Part shown: in pieces, positions 15,882 to 24,600 of the stretch | Layout: each line of letters opens with the position of its first letter | Position numbering within the stretch: position 1 is the first letter of the stretch | From: CAWBJP01 sp044867425 | GTDB lineage: Bacteria > Actinomycetota > Acidimicrobiia > IMCC26256 > BP-133 | Assembly (NCBI GenBank): GCA_044867425.1 | Contig: JBIOUX010000164.1 | Location: 11,912 to 75,911, forward strand | Direction of reading: 5' to 3' | DNA: 64,000 nucleotides | Notes under the pieces: model-generated | Database searches by the model: none | The model's input: only the letters and a program-made list of their open reading frames with translations | Told to the model about the DNA's origin: nothing | Program-made: the position numbers and the translations under genes

Positions 15882-17431
15882 CACTGGACCGGAGCTTCTT
15901 CCGCACGGCCTCGGCTGTGCTGGCCGGGCTGGCGCTGACCTCCGGCGCGGCCTGCGGGTCACGCCTCGACACCCAGGCGCTCGAGAAGTCCAACGGCGCC
16001 TTCACGCGCGTGGCGGACACCGGCGGTGCGCCCGCCGTCCCGGGTCAGAGCCAGCTGACGCTCGAGGACGCCGCCGGTGCCGCTTCCTCCGAGCCGGGCT
16101 CCACCCCGGCCGCCGCCTCTACCGCCGTGGCGGTGGGGAGTCCGGCCGCGGGCCGGGTGCCGGCCGCCTCGGCCAGCCAGTCAGCGGGTGCCACCGGCGC
16201 CGTACCCTCAGCCGGGGGACAGCGAGCGGCCACGTCAGCCGCGGCGGCGTCGGGTGGGCCGGCCACGCCCACGCCCAGTGCGCCCGTCCCCGGGACGCCG
16301 GCGCCGGCCGCGCCGGGGGCCACCAAGTCCGAGATCCTCCTCGGCTCCTTCGGCTCCGAGTCCGGCATCCTGGGGGCGGTGAGCGGGCCGGCCCCGCCCG
16401 CCATCCGGGCCTGGGCCGCCTACATCAACACACAGGGGGGCGTGAACGGCCACCCGGTCAAGGTCATCCTGGGTGACGACAACGCCAACCCTTCCCGGAG
16501 CCAGGCGATCGTCCGCCAGATGGTCGAGCAGGACAAGGTCATTGCCTTCCTCAACGAGTACTCCTTCGCGCTCGACTCGGTAATGCCCTACCTGGAGCAG
16601 AAGAAGATTCCCATCGTCGGCAGCATCGGCGGCCACCCCATCGGGGACCACTCCCCCATGATGTTCAACCCCCTGCTCGGCCCTGACGTGGGCCAGGCCT
16701 GGGGCTTCATCCTCAACACCCTCACCCAGGCGCCGGGCAAGAAGAAGATCGGGATCCTGTACTGCCGGGAGGCCAGCATCTGCGCCGTCCTGAAGGACGG
16801 CTTCAAGAAGCTCCTGCCCTACGAGGGACTGGAGGTCGTCTACGAGGCGTTCGTGTCGCTGGCCCAGCCCGACTACACGGGCGAGGTCCTCCAGGCCCAG
16901 CGGGCCGGGGCGGACGTCATCCTTCCCCTCATCGACACGGCGGCCCTGAACCGGGTGGTGGCGTCGGCCCGGCGCCAGAACTACGAGCCCGCCTTTGTGG
17001 GGACCTACAACCTCAACCAGGACCTGATCTACAACTTCTCGGAGAACCTGGAGGGGATCTTCCTCACTTCCCGGATGGGGCCGTGGGACACATCGCCGCT
17101 CAACCAGACGTACCGAGACGCCATGGCCCGCTACCAGCCCAAGGCCGCCCGCGGCGACCTCGGTGCGGGCGTGTTCGTGGCCGGGAAGCTGCTCTCCGAC
17201 AAGATCGGGCCCTTCATTCAGGAACCGCCCAGGACCGAGCAGATCCTCGAGGGCCTGTACGCGCTCCACAACGAGACCCTCGGCGGGCTCCTGCCCGGAG
17301 TGGGCTTCAAGCGCGACTCCGAGCACGTGGACACCAACCAGTGCATCATCCCGGTGAAGTTCACGGGCGGGAAGTTCGTGGCCCATCCGAAGTTCGTGTG
17401 CGCCCCGAATTGGAAGCCGGTCGGCACCTGA
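15857..17431 (+). CDS. Lipoprotein substrate-binding protein, Liv/type-1 PBP family
   Basis: This 524-residue protein has a lipoprotein signal with lipobox SGAAC, then the motif CGSRLDTQALEKSNGAF, a 100-residue Ala/Pro/Gly/Thr linker and a type-1 periplasmic-binding domain beginning KSEILLGSFGSESGILG. Such proteins deliver ligand to Liv-type ABC permeases; many relatives bind aromatic or other organic acids rather than amino acids. It is closely related to the protein at 52227 and more distantly to the one at 40707. ATG 15857 has AAGGAG upstream and overlaps the gene before it. Confidence 0.88.
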   Translation: MRTLRGGIALDRSFFRTASAVLAGLALTSGAACGSRLDTQALEKSNGAFTRVADTGGAPAVPGQSQLTLEDAAGAASSEPGSTPAAASTAVAVGSPAAGRVPAASASQSAGATGAVPSAGGQRAATSAAAASGGPATPTPSAPVPGTPAPAAPGATKSEILLGSFGSESGILGAVSGPAPPAIRAWAAYINTQGGVNGHPVKVILGDDNANPSRSQAIVRQMVEQDKVIAFLNEYSFALDSVMPYLEQKKIPIVGSIGGHPIGDHSPMMFNPLLGPDVGQAWGFILNTLTQAPGKKKIGILYCREASICAVLKDGFKKLLPYEGLEVVYEAFVSLAQPDYTGEVLQAQRAGADVILPLIDTAALNRVVASARRQNYEPAFVGTYNLNQDLIYNFSENLEGIFLTSRMGPWDTSPLNQTYRDAMARYQPKAARGDLGAGVFVAGKLLSDKIGPFIQEPPRTEQILEGLYALHNETLGGLLPGVGFKRDSEHVDTNQCIIPVKFTGGKFVAHPKFVCAPNWKPVGT

Positions 17432-18531
17432 GCCTTTCGCTGGTCGACCCCACGCACGACCAGAGCGGGCCGTCCACCTTCTGGACGACGGTCAACGCCG
17501 CCGAGGCACTGCCCGGCGTGTCCACCCCGCTCAACTGGACCGTGTTCGGGGCGCGGGTGGAGCGGGCCTTCCGGGGCACATTCGCCAACATGGGGGTCAT
17601 CCCGCGGGCGGCCGTGGGTGTCCCGGCGTCGCTTGACGACCGGCTCTGGGGTGTGTTCTTCGGCCGGGCGGCGGCGAACCTCGATACCTTCCGCCGCCTG
17701 GCCGACCTGACCCCGGGCACCTCCGGCGACGCGCTGGAGGAGCAGATCTTCGGCACCCTGCGGCCCGGCGTGACCAGCCACCCGTCGAAGCGCCGCTACC
17801 CGGCGGCGGCGGTGCGGATGCCGGTGGCGGCGCTGCGCCTGCCCCGGGTCCTGGCCCGGCACCGGGCGGACATCGAAGCCTTCTGGCGCCAGCCGGGGCC
17901 AGCCGGCACCGCCGACGCCCGGGCCCGTTTCACCGAGGCGCTCGTCCGGTTCGAGGCGGTCATGCAGCCCCACACGCTGGCCGCCATGCTGGCCCAGGGC
18001 ATCTACGAGCAGCTGCGCAGGCTGTGCTCGGCGGCGGGCCGGCCCGGCCTCGAGACCCGGCTGATGACCGGCTACGGCGCCTCCTTCGAGGAAACCTGCC
18101 TGATGGCCGACCTGTGGGCGGTGTCCCGCAACGTCCTGCCCCTGTCCGCATTTCTGGCCGCCCACGGCTACCACGGCCCAGCCGAGGGCGAGATCTCGAG
18201 CCGGTCGTGGCGGGAGGACCCCTCGCCGCTCACCGGCCTGGTGGAGACCTACCGGGGGATGGAGGAGTCCGCTTCCCCGGCGGCCGTGGAGGGTAGGCAG
18301 CGCCGGGGGCGGGACAGGGCGACGGCCGAGCTGCTCGGCGCCGTGGGCGGACGCCGGCGGACCGGAGCCCGGCTGCTGGTCAACGTGGCCAGCCGGTACA
18401 TCCCCCTGCGAGAGGTGGGCAAGACCGCCTTCCTTCAAGCCGTCGATGCCGCCCGGGCGGCCGCCCGGGTCATGGGCGAGGACCTCGCCCGCCGGGGTGT
18501 GCTGGGCGACCCGGCCGACGTCTTCTATCTC
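17428..18531 (+). pseudogene. PEP-utilising-type gene, 5' part, split by transposon
   Basis: The first 368 codons of a PEP-utilising-enzyme-like protein (WTTVNAAEALPG, AAHGYHGPAEGEI) run up to DVFYL, where the inverted repeat of the mobile element begins. The 3' part continues at 29598 in the same frame after removal of the insert and one ATCTC copy. No ATG, GTG or TTG lies at the expected start; CTG at 17428 overlapping the upstream TGA is the best candidate. The read-through into the element adds a short foreign tail and stops at 18594. Confidence 0.85.
18527..18531. repeat. Left target-site duplication ATCTC
   Basis: ATCTC directly precedes the left inverted repeat and is repeated directly after the right one at 29593-29597. 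Five base pairs is the usual duplication length for Tn3-family insertions. Confidence 0.9.
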
Positions 18532-18555
18532 GGGGTCTCCGGGGTAAAGGCGCCA
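18532..18555 (+). repeat. Left terminal inverted repeat
   Basis: The repeat starts GGGGTCTCCGGGGTAA, then AGGCGCCA. It starts with GGGG as Tn3-family ends do and differs from the right end at one position (17th base A instead of C). Confidence 0.88.
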
Positions 18556-18576
18556 AAACGGCGGAGAATGGTTCCA

Positions 18577-19235
18577 CTAACGGCGCTTCGCTGACCTGAG
18601 GGGGCGGCGACCGCGTCGGTTGAGGACGCCGGCGACGTCGATGGTGTGGGTGCCGTAGGGATTGATCGCCTCAAAATGGCCGGGGCTGGTATGGGCGATG
18701 GCTTCTTCGCTGATCTCGTGGCCGTCGGCCCGTTCGGCATCGATGGCGTCTTGGATGTAGCCGGTGGTGGAGAGGATGCAGGCGTTGGTCACCAGGGTGA
18801 GGCAGAGGGCCTGGGCGGTCTGGTCGTCGTGGTGGTGGTAGCGGAGGTCTCCGGAGTGGGCGAAGGCGAGGAAGCGGCGGAGGTCGTTGAGGGACTCGCC
18901 CTTGTTGAGCTGCCGGCCGATCCGCCGGCGGAAGGCCTCGTCGGTGAACCAGCGCAGGGCGTGGACGGTGCGCAACAGCTTGCCGTGTTCGAGGAGCGCC
19001 TTGGCGAGGGGTGCTGGCGGGACCCGGCCTGAAGCTTGGCCACGAGCAGGGAGGCCGAGACGTAGCCGAGTTTGAGCGAGCCGGCGATGCGCAGGAGTTC
19101 GTCCCAGTGCTCGGCGATGAGATCGATCTGGGCGTGGTGGTCGAGGAGCGGGCCTGCCCGGGGCCAGCCGGTGTAGCGACCCGGCGGATGGGGGCGCCAG
19201 AGCTGCCGCTCGGTGAGTTTGGCGATCCGGGGAGC
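18577..19235 (-). pseudogene. tnpA: Tn3-family transposase, 3' remnant with frameshift
   Basis: The last 200 or so residues of a Tn3-type DDE transposase are readable: RIAKLTERQLW, then WDELLRIAGSLKLGYVSASL, and after a frameshift between about 19008 and 19025 PLAKALLEHGKLLRTVHALRW, LRRFLAFAHSGDLRYHHHD, LVTNACILSTTGY and the final HFEAINPYGTHTIDV. The 5' three quarters of the gene are gone. It reads outward towards the left end, the normal arrangement in Tn3 elements. It cannot make an active enzyme. Confidence 0.85.
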
Positions 19236-19474
19236 CGATGCGTCGCCAGGATGCAGGCATCCTTCTCATCTCACCCTTTGGTCACGCCCGCGATCGTTGC
19301 GGCACCTGATGGAATCCGGTGCGCTACGTCATCCGTGCGCCGTCTCGGTGGTGTGGTATTCGATGCCGCACCAGGACCGGCCTTCGACAGCAAAATGGAG
19401 CTCCGAAGGTTTACCCCTGGTAGGGGGAATCGCGACACCTGAACGACCCCAGAGGAGGAGTGGGTTCCCCGGTC

Positions 19475-20325
19475 ATGAAAGAGGCTCCCGGTCCTAATCA
19501 GGCTGACGGTGTGGACGGCGAGCAGAAACACGCAAGGGTTCCTCAACGCCGCAAGTGGCCGTTCGTCGTCGGCAGTGGCGTTCTCCTCGCCACCGTCGCT
19601 GCCTGGGGCTGGGATGTCTGGCTCCCTAACTTTCGTCCGGGCCTCCGGGCGGGTGAGGAGTATGGGATTGACGTCTCCAACCACCAGGGAAGCATCGATT
19701 GGGGTCGTGTAGCCCGGGACGGCATCTCGTTCGCGTACATCAAGGCCAGTGAAGGCGGGGATTTCATCGACCGCCGCTTCGCCGACAACTGGGCTGGGCC
19801 AGCGAGGCGGGGATCGCACGTGGCGCCTACCACTTCTACACCCTCTGCACGCCAGGGAACCTCCAGGCCTGGAACTTCCTCCGGACCGTGCCGGTTGACT
19901 CCAACTCACTGGCGCCCGCGGTGGACTTGGAACTCAAGGGCAACTGTCGGGAGCGACCTGACGGCGTCACTGTGGAACGTGAACTCACGACATTCCTGCG
20001 TAGCGTCGAGTCCACGATGGGCAAGGTGATGGTCCTCTACGTCGGTGACGACTTTGAGGACCGGTACCCCGTCCGCACATCGTTCCAGCGGCCCCTCTGG
20101 CACCGACGCTTCCTACGCCGGCCCGATGTCGACGACTGGGTCATCTGGCAGGTACACGGTTCCGCGCGTGTCGACGGCGTGAAAGGTCGTGTGGATTTCA
20201 ACGTGATGCGCCAACCCCCAAGACGCCGAACTGCCCCACCAAGTAGGCCTCGCGCTCGTGTATCGTCCCTCCAACCCCTCCTCAACAGAAAAGCACGCTC
20301 GCAACCACGACTGTCGACGAGCTGA
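19475..20325 (+). pseudogene. GH25 lysozyme gene with one-base frameshift
   Basis: A membrane-anchored (KWPFVVGSGVLLATVAAWGW) glycoside-hydrolase family 25 muramidase is encoded. The active-site strand YGIDVSNHQGSIDWGRV and the catalytic DxE-type segment PAVDLELKGNC are present, as is VIWQVHG near the end. The reading frame breaks at the G-run at 19796-19800: adding one G restores NWAGASEAGIARGAYHFY. This is either a real mutation or a homopolymer error. An AGGAGGAG ribosome site lies upstream; GTG 19460 is another possible start. It belongs to the cargo of the element and would cut peptidoglycan. Confidence 0.75.
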
Positions 20326-20797
20326 CCTTTCGTGACGCAGCTCTGATCAGTCGTTTCTCTTCAGAGTCTCGAGAATCATCAACGAAGAACCCGGACGCGG
20401 AATCCAAAGAAATACAGGCACCGCTCTTCGAATCGATGGCAGCGTTGCGACTCGTGACCTTCCATCCTTGGGCACGAAGGGGCTCAAGGATGGCTGCCAT
20501 ACCTTCTTCAGCGCTCCTGAGCCCCTTGAATGAGAGAACGACCAACCGAGTCTTTTGCTCAGCTGAGCCGCCCCCTTGGACGCTCTCGTTAAGAACGATC
20601 TCCGCCGAAGAAGGAAGAGGGCCGAGGATGCTGAGCTTCGGCGCTGGGTGCGTACGATTCCACAGCCCCATGGCCACCACAAAGAAGACAAGAGACAGTG
20701 TGACGACGGCTAGGATCATCCATAATATTCGACGGGCAGCACTGCCCCGCCTCGCCTTACGACCCTCGGTGTGGTGCGCGACCGCCGAACTGTTCAC
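20282..20797 (-). CDS. Single-pass membrane protein of unknown function
   Basis: This 171-residue protein has one membrane helix (ILWMILAVVTLSLVFFVVAMGLW, about residues 24-46) and an extracytoplasmic domain of about 120 residues with no family I recognise. Its GTG start overlaps the stop of the gene at 20794 (GTGA), so the two are coupled. Its end overlaps the converging lysozyme gene by 44 bp. Codon use is less GC-biased than in the flanking island. Confidence 0.6.
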   Translation of the reverse strand: MNSSAVAHHTEGRKARRGSAARRILWMILAVVTLSLVFFVVAMGLWNRTHPAPKLSILGPLPSSAEIVLNESVQGGGSAEQKTRLVVLSFKGLRSAEEGMAAILEPLRAQGWKVTSRNAAIDSKSGACISLDSASGFFVDDSRDSEEKRLIRAASRKVSSSTVVVASVLFC

Positions 20798-21084
20798 GAC
20801 TTGTACTCCTTACTCCGCGAGATCTGGTTGGATAGGCGGTCATAGCTCTTGCCTCGGGGTTTGGCGGCCTTCCCGTTGAATTTGGTGGCCCGCAGATCCG
20901 AAATCCTGCCCTCACCAAAGCCATAGGCGATGAATGCCTCGCGGTCAGACAAGCCATACTTGTTCTGGAACTCCGCGAGGTACTCAGCGGCCATAGCGAT
21001 GGCGAAGCCGGTGTCATAAACAAGCTTCTTACGCGCTGTCCTCGTGTCTATGCCTGCGAGACGGGCAGCGACGTCGGGACGCAT
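20794..21084 (-). CDS. Transglycosylase-like small protein or fragment
   Basis: This 96-residue protein contains IGQMRPDVAARL just at the start and AEYLAEFQNKYGLSDREAFIAYGFGEG, a pattern like the helical end of SLT-type lytic transglycosylases (x-AYL...YG...A..AYN.G). The frame remains open upstream (FSLGRQIGQ), so it may be the end of a longer protein whose beginning is in the overlapping gene at 21029. The catalytic Glu region is not visible. Its neighbour on the cargo is a lysozyme gene, which fits a cell-wall theme. Confidence 0.45.
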   Translation of the reverse strand: MRPDVAARLAGIDTRTARKKLVYDTGFAIAMAAEYLAEFQNKYGLSDREAFIAYGFGEGRISDLRATKFNGKAAKPRGKSYDRLSNQISRSKEYKS

Positions 21085-21226
21085 CTGACCGATTTGCCGC
21101 CCAAGAGAGAAGGGGCGTGGTGAGCGCCATTTCGCTGTCAGGCAGAGCGATGAGAGCTAGGGCGTAGGCAAGAAGACCACCCAATGCGGACAGCAGCACA
21201 CCGCCTAGATCGCGTTTAGTTGCCAA
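21029..21226 (-). CDS. Short membrane protein or frameshifted N-terminus
   Basis: This 65-residue frame starts MATKRDLGGVLLSALGGLLAYALALIALPDSE, a convincing membrane helix, and then runs into low-quality sequence that overlaps the next gene by 56 bp in a different frame. It is either a small membrane protein or the amino terminus of the transglycosylase-like protein separated by a frameshift. Confidence 0.4.
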   Translation of the reverse strand: MATKRDLGGVLLSALGGLLAYALALIALPDSEMALTTPLLSWAANRSDASRRRCPSRRHRHEDSA

Positions 21227-21284
21227 GCTTCACGCGTACTTTCGGTCGAAGGCTGTTCTGGTTGAATGTGAACCGTAAGCTCAC

Positions 21285-21650
21285 CTAGCCCTTGGCGCAG
21301 CTCGGCCCTCTGATGTCGAACGTCCGGCGGTCATCGTCCGAATGTGGAACAGGGAGCAATTGCCCGATGGCACCATCGACTGCTGTCGCCGACAAGGTCA
21401 GACCGTCGGCATCGTTGTCGAAAACCGAGAAAGCAACCGCTCTGCCTGGAGCAATACGCTCACCCCGTGTAGTGGCCATGTCCTCCGGCTGCGCCGAACC
21501 GGATTCTCGAACTCTGACCCAGACCTCATGACTGCACTGGTTCGAGACGATCAATGTCTTCGCACGATCCCCCGGAAGGCAGGCCGCCAGGGCCGCGCTC
21601 GAACACAGACAAAGCGCTATCCGAAACAAGAGCCTCGAGGGTCGAGACAT
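21285..21650 (-). CDS. Small lipoprotein, candidate immunity protein for the Rhs toxin
   Basis: This 121-residue protein has a lipoprotein signal (RLLFRIALCLCSSAALAAC, lipobox LAAC) and a mature beta-rich domain of about 95 residues (TLIVSNQCSHEVWVRVRE). I recognise no family. It starts 13 bp after the Rhs stop; an earlier Met at 21683 would overlap the Rhs gene by 20 bp. A protein encoded right behind a polymorphic toxin is usually its immunity factor, and a surface lipoprotein would suit a toxin that acts outside the cytoplasm. That role is inference. Confidence 0.55.
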   Translation of the reverse strand: MSRPSRLLFRIALCLCSSAALAACLPGDRAKTLIVSNQCSHEVWVRVRESGSAQPEDMATTRGERIAPGRAVAFSVFDNDADGLTLSATAVDGAIGQLLPVPHSDDDRRTFDIRGPSCAKG

Positions 21651-21663
21651 CAAGGGAATAGGC

Positions 21664-24600
21664 TCACGCCGAGCTAGTGCCATATCGACGGTTGACGCTG
21701 TAGTTCGGTTCGGTTGTCTCGCCTCGGACCTCTGGACAACCACCGCCGCCTCGTGCTGTGTACGCTTCCCGCTCATACTTGTTCCGGCACCCTGTCCCGC
21801 GCTTAGCCGCCTCGATCAGGTACTTGATCCCGAATTTGTCCCCGTACTTCTCCCATTGTCCTACGTGAACGAGTTCGTGAGCCAGCAGGGAATCGCACGA
21901 TCCCCCGCAGAAAATGAAGTGGCCATAGGTGACGGCACCAGCGCCGGGATCGGCACTGGGAAGCCGCTTGACGTTTTGCACACAGAACACCGGTTGGCCG
22001 CTCTTGCTCCGTGCGCACTCGGTGACGACGCCTCCCGAGTTCGCCACGAGTCGGTTCCTGGCAAGATTGTCCGTGATGTTTGGTCCCTTCGAGTTGACAG
22101 GTTTGCAGGCCTCCCAGATTCCGAAGGGACCTCGCACCTTCCTATACCCGGGGCCACATCCGTTCTTGCCCTTGCCTTTGGGGGCGTGGCCGTCGTCGTA
22201 GTAGCCGACGGGGTTGGCGGCTGCGTAGAGGTAGCGGTTGCCGGTGAGGGCATCGACGCCGAGAGCGAGGTCCAGGCCGCCGGCGACGAAGCTGTCTTCG
22301 GTGGTGAATCGGCGGATGCTGGGGTCGTATTGGCGGTCTTTGAGGATGAGCGCTCTGGTTGTACCAGCGGAGCCGGGTGTGCGGTCGGTGAGGGCGTGCT
22401 GGTAGCCGAGGGAGGAGCGACCGTAGCTGGAGCTGGTGGTCTTGCCGGCGCCGCCGGTCTTGGGTTGGCCGTAGGGGTCGAAGGCGGCCTGTTCGAGCAC
22501 CACCCCCGTATCGTCGCAGACGGTGCCGACGTTGCCGGCCAGGTCGCCGAGGAGCCAGTTCCAGGTGGCGGTGGCGTTGCGGTCGCCGGTGGAGGTGCGG
22601 TGGGATTCCTGGGCTACTGCTTGGCCGGTGTCGTCGGTGAGGTAGCGGACCATGGTTTGGCCGGTGCCGTCGGTTTCTTCGGCGAGGGTGTCGCCAGAAC
22701 CCCAGTAGAAGTAGAGGGTGGTCTTGGCCGAGCCGCTCTCGAACGGGTCCGTGCGGGCGATGAGCCCACCATCGGCGTCGTAGACGTAGTTGATGTCGTA
22801 TTGGTTGAGGGTCTTGTCGTCGTGGCCGGCGGCGTGGCCGGCCGGGTCGTAGCTGGTGCTTCGAGTGGCCGACGGGTTCGAGGGGCAGCTGAAGACGCTG
22901 GTGTAGCCGAAGTAGCGGCTGGTCTCTTCGCCGAGGGCGTCGTACCAGAACTTTTCGCAGTCGGCCTCGTAGATGAGGCTGGAGTAGACGGTCACTCGGC
23001 TGGTGAGCCGCCCATCGGTGAATGTCGAGGTGGCGGTGGTCCGGGTGGAGCCGCTGCCGGCGGTGGCGCCGGTGCGGGCGATTTCCTGGGTGATGTTGCC
23101 GCCGTCGTCGAGGGTGTAGACGGTGTTCTGGGAGCTGTCGGACGTCTCGGCGAAGGGCGCCACCCAGCTGGTGAGCCGGTTGAGGGCGTCGTAGGCGAAC
23201 TTGGCCGTCCCGCTGGTGGTCGAGCTGGCCCCGGGCTGACGGAGGGCGACGGCCTCTTGGGTGCGCTGGCCGCCGTCGTCGTAGAGCACCCCGGTGTGGG
23301 AGCGCAGCACGTTGGCGCCCGCATTCCAGGTCAGCGAGGTGGGGGCGCCGTTGCGCTGGTAGTCCCACGTCCCGGTGAGGGCATTGTTGTTCCGCTGGGC
23401 GGTCTTGAGCGCCCCGGAGGGGAAGTAGGCGTTGGTCGATGCCCGGCTACGCCAGTCCGTCATGGAGGTGAGCCACCCGGCCGGGGAATGGTCGTAGCTG
23501 GTGAGCCGCCCGTCCCAGGTGGCGGAGTCGAGGGCGCCGTCGGCTTCGTAGGCGAAGCTCTGGGTGCGGCTGTAGGAGGTGCCGTTGTCGGGGGAGCGCA
23601 GCGTCTGGGTTGAGCTGGTCATCCAGTTGTTGGCCGCCGCGTAGGCGAATGTCTGGGTCTTCAGGGTGGTGCCGCCGGCGGTGCAGCCGGTCGTGCCGGA
23701 GACGGTGCGGGTCACGAGGGGGTTGCCGTCGGCGTCGTAGCCGCTGGTCAGGTCGCCGGCGCCGTCGGCGTAGTTGCAGGTGGCCAGGGTGGTGCCGGCG
23801 GTCTCGTTCTTGGCGACCTCGGACTGGAGGGTGCCGTCGGGATTGTAGACGGAGGCGACCCGGCGCACGTTGGTGGCGCCGTCCTTGTCGAGCCGTTCGG
23901 TCTGCCGTCCCTCGCCGTCGTAGCTGTAGGCCACGGTGTGGCTGGGGTTCTCCGGGTCCTTGGTCTGGGCGGAGAGCCGGCCGAGGGCGTCGTAGCGGTA
24001 GAGCGACTCCAAGGTGGCGCCGGCCCCGGTGGGTTGGGCGGTGCGCACCTGGTTGCCAGCCTGGTCGTAGCCGACCTCGGCGTCGACCCAGGTGGTGGCC
24101 GTCTTGTAGCGGCGGGTGCGGGTCACCTCGGCGAAGGGGCTGTAGGTCTGTTCGGTGGTGTGGGAGAAGGTGCCGACCTTGCCCGGCCCCTTGGTCTGGA
24201 GCGGCTCGCCGTGGGCGTTGTAGGCGTACAGGGTGGTCTGGGTCTGGGTGGCGTTGGCGATCACCTGCTGCTGGGCCACCGCCCCGGAGGGGGTGTAGGT
24301 GAAGGTGGTGCGGGCTCGTTCGTTGGTGGTGTTGCCGGCGGGGGCGTCCACCTGGGTGACCCGTCCGGCGGTGTCGTAGCCATAGTCGGTCACGGCCCGG
24401 TCGATGCTGTTGGCGGTCTGGCCGGGGGCGTCGATCTGCTTGAGCGTCCGGTTGGGGGTGTAGGCGAAGTTGATCTGGCTACTCGATCGAGGGGTCGTCT
24501 CGGCGGTCTTGGCGCCGTCGTCGGCGTAGGTGACGGTGGCGACTCGCCTCGGGTCGGTGGGGTTGGCGCCGGGCCAGGAGGCTTGGGTCTGCCAGTCGTT

